Positions 45,381 to 56,700 of a stretch of 64,000 bases of DNA are shown piece after piece. The notes beneath the pieces were generated by a model. That model was not told where the DNA came from and ran no database searches. It saw only the letters and a program-made list of their open reading frames with translations. The stretch is from Tricholoma matsutake. Taxonomy: Eukaryota > Basidiomycota > Agaricomycetes > Agaricales > Tricholomataceae. How positions within the stretch are numbered: position 1 is the stretch's first letter; every line of letters begins with the position of its first letter. The stretch lies in assembly GCA_026075535.2 (NCBI GenBank), contig AP026538.1, forward strand, positions 2,604,001-2,668,000, given 5' to 3'. The translations under genes and the position numbers were made by a program.

Positions 45381-45600
45381 GCGAGTGAGAGGCAGTAGTT
45401 GTCGTGACAAAAGGACAGCCCCCACCTCACGTTAGCAAGTGAGAGGGTGGAGGTCATGGTGTGGCAGTCATCCTGAATGAAACAAGAGGACTACCCCCAC
45501 CTCGCATTTGCAAGTGAGAGAGGATGGAGATCGTGATGTGGTGGCCATCCTGAGGAAAACAAATGAGGAACAACCCCCACCTCACGTTTGCGAGTGCATT
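45381..45600. repeat. Tandem repeat of about 75-80 bp units
   Basis: Units begin CCCCCACCTCACGTT at 45,419, CCCCCACCTCGCATT at 45,494 and CCCCCACCTCACGTT at 45,574, each followed by GCAAGTGAGAG and, in full units, a TGG-GGTCAT/CATCCTGA segment. A partial unit precedes, directly at the retrotransposon border. Confidence 0.75.
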
Positions 45601-45662
45601 GAGGGCACAAAGTGATTACAAATATATGTAAATAATGAGTCAACAATCAATCAAGATGCAAT

Positions 45663-46581
45663 CAAGGGGGCACCGGGATCGAAATGCCGGACCGGAACCC
45701 GCTTAGTTAGTCCAACCGGAGGCCGCGAAAAAAAAATGGACCTCTCCGGAATAGGACTTCTAAACATCAATTTGAGGCTAATAGAACCTTTCTACAACAT
45801 ATAGAACATGTATAGAAGGTTTTCCATAGCATCTGAGTAGCAGAAGAGGTAAAATAAAGTGATTTACACTGGGATTCACAATTTATGAGTGATTGAAAAC
45901 ACTGATCTGCACCACAAACAGTATCTTTGCGGTATCTAAGCAATTTGAAGCCTATTGAATGTTGCCTACACCTTACTCAACAGTGCCAAAGAGTTTTGTA
46001 TTTATTCTGGGGCCTAAAAAAGTATTTACCTACTCTCGTTGAACAGGAAAGCAAAAATATAATTGATTACGGCGGCGAAAACCAAACCAACGTGGATGGC
46101 GAGGCGATTGATGTGAACTCAACCTTGCATCATACAGCCGCAACTGAGATTCAAGCAGTTCCCAAAGAATCCGGGCGGTCGAAGCACAAGAGAATTCTGC
46201 GACAACTAGGAGACACCCTGAATGGGTGTCTTTGCGGATCAGTCCTCGATAGTACAATGGATGGCGTACTAAACTGCAAACAAGCTGGTTGCAAAACTCA
46301 GTGGGTAAGCATGGCTTGACACTTGATCTGAGTTCTCAGTGATTGATAACTCACTCTATATGTTCAGTATCATCTTAGGTGCATGGAATTTGAGCAAGAA
46401 CCACAAAATTGGGTGTGCGCGGCTTGTGAAGCTTCTGGGTGGGGGGAAACGGTCACGAAAATGATGTCATATTGCTCAATATAGACATGTTCCTGATTAT
46501 GTAAGTTAGTTAGTCCACCGAAAATGTCCTTAGCAAAAAAATCGACCCCAGGTCTATTTTTCTGATCCCGGTGCCCCCTTG
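45663..46581. mobile_element. TIR element carrying a PHD-finger gene, 8-bp TSD
   Basis: TIRs of 18 bp (CAAGGGGGCACCGGGATC at 45,663-45,680, inverted at 46,564-46,581). Flanks GATGCAAT and GATGTAAT are an 8-bp target duplication with one C/T change. A word TTAGTTAGTCCA-CCG occurs near both ends in direct orientation. The 919-bp element encodes no transposase but contains a spliced PHD-finger reading frame. An 8-bp duplication fits hAT- or KDZ-type transposases. Confidence 0.8.
45927..46484 (+). CDS. PHD-finger protein inside TIR element
   Basis: Exon 1 is 45,927-46,304, intron 46,305-46,367 (GTAAGC...TTCAG) and exon 2 46,368-46,484. The joined frame gives CLCGSVLD, LNCKQAGC, YHLRC and WVCAAC, the C4HC3 order of a PHD zinc finger, split by the intron just before the His. 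It ends at a TAG 38 codons into exon 2. PHD fingers read histone-tail modification. The N-terminal part has no recognised domain. The same finger type is common in mobile DNA of mushroom-forming fungi (from memory). The start codon choice is uncertain; upstream exons are possible. Confidence 0.6.
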
Positions 46582-47277
46582 GATGTAATTAGCATAGGCC
46601 AAATTGTCCGTGTGCATCCTGGGGGTATATAAACTTCCCATTTCTACTGTTGGAGCTGGGCTCGCCCCACTTTCTTAATTTTTAATATGTAGTTAATAAT
46701 TTTCAATAGACTTAGGTATTATAATTATATTTCGAGCCGTTACCAGGACTTTTTTTCTTAAAAATTTTCTTTTGGCACATCAGACCCGGTCTGGACCTTG
46801 GACAGTGTAATCATCGTGAAAAGCTAAAGACCCAAAGATGCTCAAAGACCATGAAAGATTTCTCAGATGAGACAAGGTCTCGAAAAGATGTTCAGAGAAC
46901 CACTTTCCATGAGACGAAGATCCACCAGCACTGTGGCAATGTTCAATTGCAATGAAGAACAGAACACCCTCGCATGCCATGATAAGGACTTAAAACGTTC
47001 GGTGTTATTGTGTCTTTATAAAACCTACAAGCCCTTCATTGGCCGTATTGAATAACCACAGTACCAGTACAAGTAAACACATCGAGCCAAAGGGGATGAA
47101 AGACGAATAACCGACGGGCAGGTTCATGCATCAGAGGCTGACTGCAAACAAGTTGTTTACATATACTGTGCAGATGTACATAATTAACTTACGATCTACA
47201 CAAATGAGGGCGATGGTACCACCGTAGCTATCGTGGATATCCAGAGTGAGTGCCTCGCTTGGCAGCTGGGAGTATAG
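46582..47277. other. Intergenic, nothing recognised
   Basis: Contains a promoter-like GGTATATAAAC at about 46,625 and an A/T-rich stretch at 46,670-46,760. Short open frames lack family features. Confidence 0.4.
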
Positions 47278-47517
47278 TTGAACAACGGGGAATATTATAT
47301 GGACGCATCAGATGACGGACCTGCAGGGGGTGTGAACAGGTTACGGGGGGGGAGAGGAGGCAGGCCGCGAGCAAAGCGGGCAGCATTAGTGCCACGTTCG
47401 ATGTTTGCCGCGCACACGACGGCGACGGTAGCTGCGATGACGGCGAAGATAGAGAAGAATCTCATGGCTTGTAATGCGTTGAGAGAAAGTGTAACCGAAG
47501 AGGATTTCGAGCTCTAA
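47278..47517 (+). CDS. Possible small protein, 79 aa, unrecognised
   Basis: An open frame with an RGG-rich basic segment (RLRGGRGGRPRAKRAA) followed by an Ala/Thr-rich helix. Its GC content is higher than that of the surroundings. Without homologs it may be chance. Confidence 0.2.
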   Translation: MNNGEYYMDASDDGPAGGVNRLRGGRGGRPRAKRAALVPRSMFAAHTTATVAAMTAKIEKNLMACNALRESVTEEDFEL

Positions 47518-47576
47518 AGAATGAGAACCCGATGGACTTGTCATCTTTATAAGTCACTCTGGGGCTATTCCTGAAA

Positions 47577-47686
47577 TAGAGCGTATCTGCAACTCGTTTT
47601 TCATGAATATGAAAGAATTTTTTCTATGATCGCAATACGTTAATTGGGTGACAGGGCTCCACTTAGGAGTGGCAGATACGCTCTAA
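47577..47686. mobile_element. 110-bp hairpin MITE
   Basis: Arms TAGAGCGTATCTGCAACTC (47,577-47,595) and, inverted, 47,668-47,686 match over 19 bp with one mismatch. A possible TA target is included at the ends. No coding. Confidence 0.6.
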
Positions 47687-48670
47687 TAGACGATTGTCTG
47701 TATTTCTTTTCCCCGATGTCAGCGCTTTTCGGCATCGCCCCTTGTGCCGTGCGGCGTCGACTAGCCATGATGTATATGACACTTACCATCATTTGTGGCG
47801 TTTGTTCGGAGAGCCCTCCTTCGATGTTGATGTATGTAGGTTGAGTGTATGTGTTCACTCCAAGGGGATAGGATAGAGCAAATCTCGAGATGTTCCCTTC
47901 TCCCTAGAATCTTCTTTGACATCATGGGGGTTATCTGCTTATCAAAAAGTGTTACGTAACAATTTTTACATATCCGCCTTGTGTAGGACATGCATGGGCG
48001 CTTTACTAAATTGACTCCCTTGCCAAGTTGGAAGGGAAAACCTTCTTATTCGACGAATACTTACCTCTCATTGTGACGATGTGCAAATTCCTTGCGCGCC
48101 AACTGGAAGATCTAAATCTAAACAGTGAATCTCTATTTATATGTACTTATCATTTTATATGAAAATTTGGGTGAACCGACAATGACCCGAAAAACTTGTA
48201 CTTTGTTGTGACATACATATGCTGTGGCGTAAGTATCAACCACGTTTGAGCATCGGACTCCACTCCTTTCGGATACTCTCCGAGAGAGATATCGGCCGCG
48301 CGGAGCTCATGTCCCTTCTCAACTAGAATGCTTGCGTTGACATCTTCCTACTCTCTCGGAGAAGTTCTAACTTCTGCTCTAGATGATGGGAACTGATGTC
48401 ATGCTTCTAATTTCCTCGGCTAGTATGAAGATAGGATGCTGTCGGCTCAAGTAAGTAGTGCAAGGTTGGTTTTCTGCCTTGTTCACTCGGTTATTCTTTC
48501 TTCTGAAGATACTCAACTAAGTAACTCTCTACGCTCCTCATGCCCAGCAACAGCATCCAAGGGGGTGACACTAGGCAAAATTTAGACATCCACTCATAAT
48601 TTTTTTAAGCATGGCCATCTGTGACCTTCCTTCTATATATGGTAGTTTCCCATCACGTGCTGAACTATTA
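47687..48670. other. Intergenic, nothing recognised
   Basis: No convincing open frame, repeat or RNA gene. GGATACTCTCCGAGAGAGAT near 48,278 contains a short inverted repeat (CTCTCCGAGAGAG) only. Confidence 0.4.
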
Positions 48671-49095
48671 GGTAATGTTTGGATCAAATTCAGCGCTTTG
48701 CATAGCCGAAATTTTGATAAATAAGCAAATTTGATCTCGCAGTCATTTTATGGCTTCCACAACAGCTTTCTGGCTTATATTTTGGTGAAGGAAGTGTAGA
48801 TAAATGGCCACAGAGTTCTGTTGTCTGTAAATAATTGATTGAGTATAATTCTATACTTCCAAAATAAATCTCTAGAAGATTCTGGCTTGCATATTGTTAT
48901 TTCTCAGTGCAACATCTCAGAAACCATATGTTTACTTGACAGTCATCTTCTGATATCATATATATGCATTTCCTTCACCAAAATGTAAGCCTGAAAGCCA
49001 TTGTGGAAACCATAAAATGACTGTGAGATCAAATTTGTTCATGTTTATCAAATTTTCAGCAACTGTCAAGCTTTATGCAAAGCTTTGTACATTAG
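48671..49095. mobile_element. Fold-back element with arms of about 125 bp
   Basis: The left arm (about 48,671-48,795) and right arm (about 48,967-49,095) are inverted copies. Matching blocks include AGTCATTTTATGG, AAATTTGATCTC and ACATTTTGGTGAAGGAA/TATTTTGGTGAAGGAA. The loop is about 170 bp, with no coding and no clear target duplication. Confidence 0.6.
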
Positions 49096-49372
49096 GTGTC
49101 AATATTATTTTAAATACTTGATTCAACCTGTATGGTACATAAGTTGATATAATATAATCAGCAGGATTAGGAATGACACCAAACATGAAATCAGGGCAGC
49201 CATTACCATATCAGTGTGCAGCATCAACTGGGTGGGGCCAGGCCAACCAAGAGGCAGAATAAATCATAACCATTGTATGGCAAGTAATTTGGAGCTCAAT
49301 TTCTGGCCTTAGAGTGCCCTACAACTGACCTGACCTTCCAAAAGCTTGATGTCAAAGTTTTGTTTCTGTGGG
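49096..49372. other. Intergenic, nothing recognised
   Basis: Short stretch between the fold-back element and the copia LTR, with no coding or repeat signal. Confidence 0.4.
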
Positions 49373-49802
49373 TGTTGGATTAGCAAGCTGTCTCACAACA
49401 TGCGTTAGCATCTCATTTCCACAGATCATGCTAATTTACAGCAAGCATGATCATGATACCTCATTTCCTCTCTTGTCTATTATATTAGCATCACTTTTTA
49501 GCACTTATTTCTCATATCCTTTTGCTTAGAATGGTACCTTGACATGTAGTACTCATTACATCGGGCAGAAATGCTCGACAATCATGCTAGTACATTTTTG
49601 TAGCTGCACCTCAGTCATTTGGCTCTTGCTTGCACATGCAAACACTGAGGTAAATGCCCCTTATTTACATGATACTGTCATTACTTACTTATGATTTCAC
49701 CTAGTTAACTTACTTTTCATATAGGTAAATACATAGTTGTTTGGCTCTTGCTTATGTGCACAAACACTGAGTTGATTTACTTTTCATATAGTAATTCCTA
49801 CA
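49373..49802 (+). repeat. Probable 5' LTR of copia element 2
   Basis: Starts TGTTGGATTAGC and ends CCTACA directly before the primer-binding site. It contains two copies of a TTTGGCTCTTGCTT...CAAACACTGAG block (49,617 and 49,739). The 3' LTR is absent, so limits rest on TG...CA ends and the adjacent binding site. Confidence 0.55.
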
Positions 49803-49814
49803 GGTTATGGGCCC
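49803..49814 (+). other. Primer-binding site, initiator tRNA-Met anticodon arm
   Basis: GGTTATGGGCCC, identical to the site of copia element 1 (53,307-53,318). It is complementary to the anticodon arm of initiator tRNA-Met, the half-tRNA priming known for Drosophila copia and yeast Ty5. Confidence 0.7.
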
Positions 49815-49830
49815 TGCATTCCTTGCTAAC

Positions 49831-50519
49831 ATGACCACTGCTCTAACCACTACTGACCTCCTCCCTTCGTCTGTTCCCAAGCTCGAACTGTCAGGTCTGA
49901 ACTGGACCATCTTCAAGCTCCATTTCCAAGATGCTCTCAATGCAAAAGGTTTTTGGGGCCACTTTGATAACACATCAGTCTGCCCCATTACCAGTACCCT
50001 GCTACTCAACTCTAAGCTGAAGCTGTTGCCACCTGGAACAAGAATGAGTGTACTGCCAAGTCACTTCTTACGCAGAAGATTCCTGACTTGGCATCACAGC
50101 CACAAGCTCATGAAGGATCAATGGGCCACCATTGTTGCAGAGTACCTGGAGAAAGGAGTGTTTGCTCAGGCTGAGCTTGAAGTGTCTGGAAAAGGATAAC
50201 ATCTGTGAGTTTCTTGATCAGCTTTGTGTTGAGCATGAATGATGAAAAGCTTGTCACAGTTGGTGTTGCCATTGAGGAGAAAGACTACAGATCCACCATA
50301 ATCAGCTGTCTACCCCCTGCTCTTGCCAACTTTGCCTCTAGCCTCATAGCCACTGCTTGCATCAATGATCCTACAAAGGATGTCAAGCCTGATGTCCTTA
50401 TCTCCATTATCTCTGAGAAATATGAGTGCCATGCCATTCATCACTCAAATCATGGTGGCAAGGACTCAGCAAACTTCTCTAGTGGGAAGTGTAGCATCAC
50501 TGGGCCAGATGGAAAGTGA
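49831..50519 (+). pseudogene. Gag of copia element 2 (relic)
   Basis: Likely start MTTALTTTDL at 49,831. The reading KLELSGLNWTIFKLHFQDAL matches the copia gag opening. A frame change near 50,195 leads into DKDYRSTIISCLPPALANFA-like text (50,205-50,519). The protein is truncated before the zinc knuckle. Two 27-bp GCAGAGAGTAAGGGA-type repeats follow at 50,640 and 50,700. Confidence 0.6.
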
Positions 50520-51149
50520 GTCAGAGAGGTCCCAAAAAACTGTCATGCACTCTATCACATTGATCATGAGCCAGATGAAAGGTTGCCTGGTTAGGGAACC
50601 TCACTCAGTAGTCAGACAGACAGGAATAGGTTATCTTTATTGCAGAGAGTAAGGGACATTAATACTGTACAGCAGGAGGAATAATTAACTATACCTTCAT
50701 TGCAGAGAGTAAGGGATGGGGCAATGAAGGGGAAAACAGTCTACTACCTATAGTATTCTAAATATGGCTTTCCACCTTGTACATATTGAGAAAAAGGCCA
50801 CATCAAGACTTTCTATACATAGAAGGGCTGCATCAAGACTCAGAATGATGGGAACACATCATCCTCAGGGATTGATGACATTGATGGGAATTTGATGGGA
50901 ATGTTTAGTGGGCACAGATTGATGTGGAATTGATGGGAACATGATATCAATGCATATTGGGCATTGTTTCATGGTCCAATTCTATATTTAGCAGTTCTTT
51001 GATGCGGATATTGATGTGTGTGTCCATTGGAGTGTTTTTGGTATATATGGCTGTTTTGCATGCGCATTATGTGTGTTGGTGTGTATGGCTGTTTTGCATG
51101 CATGTTGTGTGTGTAGTAAGTCTGTGAGGGCACCAGACTTACACCAGAA
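50520..51149. other. Degenerate interior of copia element 2
   Basis: No open coding. A 42-bp block with TATGGCTGTTTTGCATGC is duplicated at about 51,047 and 51,088, and GATGGGAA words recur at 50,848-50,940. Protease should lie here but was not recognised. Confidence 0.4.
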
Positions 51150-51408
51150 TCTGCCAGTGCAGCAGAAGAGGTACTCACATTGGATCAACTACATCACTGT
51201 CTTGGTCACATATCTGTCAACATGGCTAAGAAACTTGCAATGGATGGCTTTGTCACAGGTCTTTGTCTTGAAGTCACCACATCAGGCAATGATTTCTTCT
51301 GTGAATCCTGTGTGTATGCAAAGGCTACTTGAAAGCCAATTGTGAAGGCTTGGAAAGGGGAGAGGGCAACAGAGTTTGGAGGTGAAATCCACTCAGACTT
51401 ATGGGGAC
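51150..51408 (+). pseudogene. Copia element 2 pre-integrase fragment
   Basis: Frame reading gives HISVNMAKKLAMDGFVTGLC-like text, then CESCVYAKAT, a stop, and ATEFGGEIHSDLWGL, the GAG-pre-integrase His/Cys region and the first integrase Asp block. It ends at the hAT border. Confidence 0.6.
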
Positions 51409-52986
51409 TAGGCATCGGCATGGGTTGGGGTATCCCGTGTGGGTTGCAGGTATGGGTGAGCACGGGTTGGGTACGGGTGATGCTCTGGGATACCTGTTAC
51501 CCACCGCCAACCCGTTACAGAAATAGTATACTAATTTACAATATCTATTTACGTCCATTGACCAGACCAGCAGACCCTACATAAATTTAAAAAATCCTCT
51601 ATCCAACGCTGTCATGGAAACAGCCGCCTTGCGCAGATCAGCCATATTGTCTGAGTGTACTTGAGAACACAGAGAGGAGCAAGAACTCCCAGAAACCCAC
51701 GCCCCTCTGTTCCCTTTGCACACCATGCCAAAGAAATCAGACGGCACATCCACGAAGTCCAAATCCAGTACACAGACTTTCAAATCTCTCACATCCAAAG
51801 CAGGCGCAACCCTCAAGAACATCAAGCGCAAAGCCACCGAACTCCTTAGCCCAAAGAAGAAGAAGAAACCCAAGCACTTGGGACCTGAAGACAGCGACAT
51901 CAACGGAACAGAAAACTCTAATTCACATCCCCCTTCAGAAACTTCGTCTAACCAAGGTCACCACAGCAACACCAGTAGTGTCATTGAGATCCCTGATGAG
52001 GATAACTCTGACGACGAGCTTAGTGAGTGATAGAAACATAACCAAAATTAGTTTACTCACATGATAATAGAACGGTTGAGCAAGGATTGGAAGTCCCCGA
52101 TCTATGCTTTCTACCATCCTATCCCAGACATCACCTATGTTAACAGCCATCGATGCCACGAGTTTAAATGCGCAGCTCACAGCTGCAAGTACAAGGCACG
52201 TCACTACCTGGACACCAAGGATAAAGCATTGACCAGCAACATGATCAAACATGCCAAGTCGTGTTGGGGCGAGGAAGCATGGGATGCCGCAAATAGATGC
52301 AAAGACACTACCGAGGCCCAAGAAACCGTAACGAAGCCTCTAGCAAAAACAGGGTCGATCACAGCAATCTTTAAGCGGTTAGGCATAGGAAAGGTTACAT
52401 ACTCTCACCGCATGCATACCAAGACAGAAACCAAGTACATCCATTCATTGAATCCCGATCCACATGCTGACTTCTGGTTGACAGGGCTGAAATAGTTTGC
52501 TGGGTTTCAGAAAGTCTTCAGCCATTCTGAATTGTCGAAGATCGTGGGTTCCTCAGTTTAATGAAGACTGGAAGACCAGAATATTATGTTCCGTCCGCCT
52601 CGACAGTCTCTTGAGATGTGAAGTTGGTTTTTTCTCACACATGGGATCGGATTGCAAAGCTCCTACAGGTTAGCATCTAGTGCAGCACTTCTGGTATCAT
52701 TACTGACATACCAACAGGAATATGATGGTGACATCAGTTTTGCAACCGATGCATGGACTTCCCCAAACCACTATGCATATGTTGCTGTGACGGCACACTT
52801 CGAGACACAAGGCCACCCCATCGCAATTGTTCTTGATGTCATTGAGGTCCCAAAGGTATACACCTGAAAGTTAGGCATTGAATGCTGACTAACTGTTCGT
52901 CCTAGTCCCACTCTGGTATGAATTTGGCCATTGCATTTGCGGAAGTTCTTCGCGATTTCGGTATCGAACATAAAATCTTGTCAGTA

Positions 52987-53306
52987 TGTTAAATGTATGA
53001 TTCACCATCTCTCTATTTTACTTCTATCCTACTTCTATTCCATGTCCTATCAATTGTAGTTACACTCATGGGCACTTAGAGTAGTTTCCACCTTGTGTTT
53101 ATCACTGTTTGTTTCACAGTATGTAGACTGCAGAGTCCGGAGTTTTGCACTCTTCAGTTGCTCACTCTGGACTCCAGGTACTGTACTCCTTATTGTCTCA
53201 TATAATAACCAGTTGCTCACTCTGGACTCCAGCTGTTCAGTCTATCTGAGTCTCCCTTCACAGTTGCTAGGTTAAACTGCACTAAAGGCAACCTCAGACT
53301 TTAGCA
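52987..53306 (+). repeat. 5' LTR of copia element 1
   Basis: 320 bp, TGTTAAATGTATG...GACTTTAGCA. It is followed directly by the primer-binding site. Confidence 0.95.
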
Positions 53307-53318
53307 GGTTATGGGCCC
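53307..53318 (+). other. Primer-binding site of copia element 1
   Basis: GGTTATGGGCCC immediately after the LTR, complementary to the initiator tRNA-Met anticodon arm, as in Drosophila copia. Confidence 0.75.
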
Positions 53319-53789
53319 TGGGCCCTAGCGACTTCAAATCAACTCCAATCATTCTGAAACCACTCTCAGTGAATTCCCTGACCTCAATAACCCCCCAGCA
53401 CCTACAATTTCCATTCTGTGTGCCTTGGTTGTTGGTCAACAAGCACTTGTTGGAGTTATCACACTTTTCCCACCAAATTCGACGTTCCTCGTCGCCCACT
53501 GGTCAGATTGCTTAGTCCTTTTTCTAGGACACTTGGGGACATACCCCCCAACTCCCGTTAACACCGATAGTCGAACGCGCCCACGGTTCCCGCTCAGTGC
53601 TCATCGTGAATCTGAAACACCAAACACTCAAATTACACCCTTCGCTCAAATCGTCTCGCACGTGCCCAATTCAAACGCTATCGTCGAACGGATTTGACAG
53701 GCAGATTCGGCACCTTCCCTTCCCTCGAACGCACCTACGCTTACCCCAATCGCACCCATGCTTGCTTCTCAGCGCATCGTTCCACAAAC

Positions 53790-56700
53790 ATGTCCAACTC
53801 ATCACCTAATTTCCCAAAGCTCAACAATCACAATTATGCCTCCTGGAAGGATCAGATGGCTGCCTGGGGACGTAAACAGGGGTGGTGGAGGGTTGTGACT
53901 GGTGACATACAGGAGCCTAGCCCTGGGGATGCAGAGGCACATCGTTTGTGGTTTCAACTAGTGGATAAGGGGGCTGGGGACATTTATTTGCATATTGAGG
54001 ATGACCAGAAGCATCACCTGGGTGGGGTTTTTGATGATCCAAAGAAGATGTGGGAGCTGTTGGAGAGAGGGAATCAATCAAAGAAGCCTGGTATGTGCTT
54101 CAATACCTATGATGACTTATTCTCTGTTAGGAAACAAGAGAGTGAGGGCCTGGAAGGTCTCATAGCTCGTGTTTCTGAGAAGGTCCATGCTATCAAGGAT
54201 CTCCGTCCCTCTGGCTTCACCCTCGATGACCTTGACAATGAACTTCACTCCATGGCTCTCATCCGTGCCCTTCCCGATGAATATTCCTCATTCGTCTCTT
54301 CCCTCATGCTCATCGACAATCTTGATTGCTCTACTATTCATGAAGCGTTCAGGAATGAGCAATTAAACCATGAACGTCGTTCTGGGTTCTCCAGTGACTC
54401 CACATCCGGTACTGCTCTAGCCACCTCTTCAGTTATCGGTTTACTCTGTGACTTTTGCGGATTTAAAGGTCATACCCTACCTCAGTGCAGGAAATTCCTT
54501 GCTGCAAAGATGGAGGCACGTAAACCCAAGCGGTCTTGCATTGCTAACACCTCTACAACCACATCCTCCACATCACCTTCCTCTCCTGAAAGCACAGCTG
54601 TTGCTACTGCTGTTTCAGTCGCTGAGTTTGCTGGGAATGCAAGTTATCGTTCCTCTCAACCCACTCCTACTTCAACCACAACTTACCTTTGGAATGCAGA
54701 CACAGGCGCCACATCTCATATGACACACCATCGCAACTGGCTTCGCGATTATACCCCTTTTCGTGTCCCAATTTGTCTTGCGGACAATACTATTGTCTAT
54801 TCTGAAGGTGTAGGAAGTGTGGTGTTTAAACCGATTATTGCAGGAAAAGAATTGAGGGCTGTCGAGTTTACTCATGTTTTGCATGTCCCCGATCTCCAGA
54901 ACAATCTCCTCTCAGTCTTGTATTTACCCCGTCAACGTGGTATTGACATTTATATCTCTGCCAATGAACTTGCGATGATATTCTTACTAGATGGTGAACA
55001 CCTTTTCATGGCTCCCATTGATGAGAACAATTCCGCATTTCTTGCTGGGACTACTGAGGTGTTTACCGAGCATGCTCACTGCTCCATATCCACTCTTCCT
55101 GCAGACCGCAATCTCTGGCATCGTCGTTTTGCTCATCATGGCTACGATGTTGTCAATAAGATTGTGAAGGATGAGCTGGTGACTGGTATGCATATTAATA
55201 TGCGTGCCAAACCAGACCCTATATGCAAACCTTGTTTAGCTGGCAAGATGAACGCACATCCATTCCCCACTTCCTCTAGTCGTGCTGCCAATCCCCTTGA
55301 TCTCATCCACTCCAATTTGCATGGTCCCTTCAAAACACGTACTCACTCTGGGTATCGTTACTGGATCACTTTCATTGATGACAATACTCGTTTCCACTCC
55401 AAATACTTCCTTCGTACCAAAGATCAGGCATTTAATGCATTCAAGTTATTCAAAGCAAAAGCTGAAAATCACTGGAATCGCAAAATCAAGGCTATGATTG
55501 ATGACAAGGGAGGCGAGTACATGTCTAATGAATTCCTTGCATTCACGGATCAGTGTGGGATTGAACGTTTGCATACTGTTTGCAATCGACCTCAACAGAA
55601 TGGCGTTGCTGAATGAGCGAACCGCAGTATTGAGGAACACACTACTGCCATGCTTTATGAAGCTGGTTTACCTCCTTCTTTCTTGGGTGAGGCTGTCGAT
55701 GCATACATCACAGTCCAGAACAAGTGTCCCACTCATTCCCTCTTGGAGAAAACCCCCTTTGAACTCTGGCATAAGCGTAAACCAGATGTCTCAAATCTCC
55801 GAGTTTGGGGTTGTGCTGCATATGTTCACATCCAGAAGGATAAGCATACTGGGATTGGCTCTCACATGGAGAAGTGTGTTTTCATTGGCTACCCTGAGGG
55901 TTACAAACCCTGGAAATTCTACAATCCTGTGACCAAGCATACTGTGATCTGTGAACATGCTGAATTTGACGAGCGCTATTTTCCTGGTCTCAAACACACT
56001 TGGAACGAGCCACCTGTTGATCCCTCTTCCCCTCTCATCATGTCTGAGTATCTTACACCTTTGATGGTTCCTGATCTTAGTGACATTGATCCTGAACCTG
56101 TACAGGCAATTCTTCCTTCTGGTGTAACTGATCTTGATGATGATCCTGTTCCATCTCAATCTCCTGCTCATGCTCCTACTCCTCCTGCTTCTTCTCCTCC
56201 TGCTAATACTACTCCTCACACTCCCACTCCTCCTACTCAGACACCTGCTGTATCTCCACCTCAGACCCCAATTTCATCTCCTCCTCCATCACTTCCTCCA
56301 CTTTTAGAGCATCGAGCTGCTAATCCATGCAAGAATGCTGGATTGCCACCATGGGCCTGGAATGAGCCCCTTGCTCCAATCCCAGCTCCACAATTTGATC
56401 AACCTTCATCTGATGATGAGTCTGGTCCAGTTGTTGGTGATGGTTTGGATTCTAGTATTGATCTTGCATTATCTACTCGTTATGCAGACCCACAGTCATT
56501 CAAGGAGGCTATGAAGCACTCAGATGCGTGAAAATGGCAGGAGGCAGCAAATGCAGAGATGAACAATCATTTTGAGAACGGGACTTGGGATTATGTGGAG
56601 TTACCTCCTGGTGCAAAGGTAGTTGGATGCAAATGGGTTTTTAACCTCAAGCATAATGCTGATGGCTCCATTGAGCATTACAAAGGTCGGGTTGTGGCTA

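Larger units (their letters stand above)
49373..51408 (+). mobile_element. Ty1/copia element 2, 5' portion only
   Basis: Probable LTR (49,373-49,802), primer-binding site, gag relic and pre-integrase relic, ending abruptly where the hAT terminus begins at 51,409. The remaining pol and the 3' LTR are not found to the right of the hAT. Confidence 0.65.

Noticed and set aside
47640..47991. Short open frames on both strands at 47,640-47,991
   Set aside because: They overlap each other and the MITE, with no family features.
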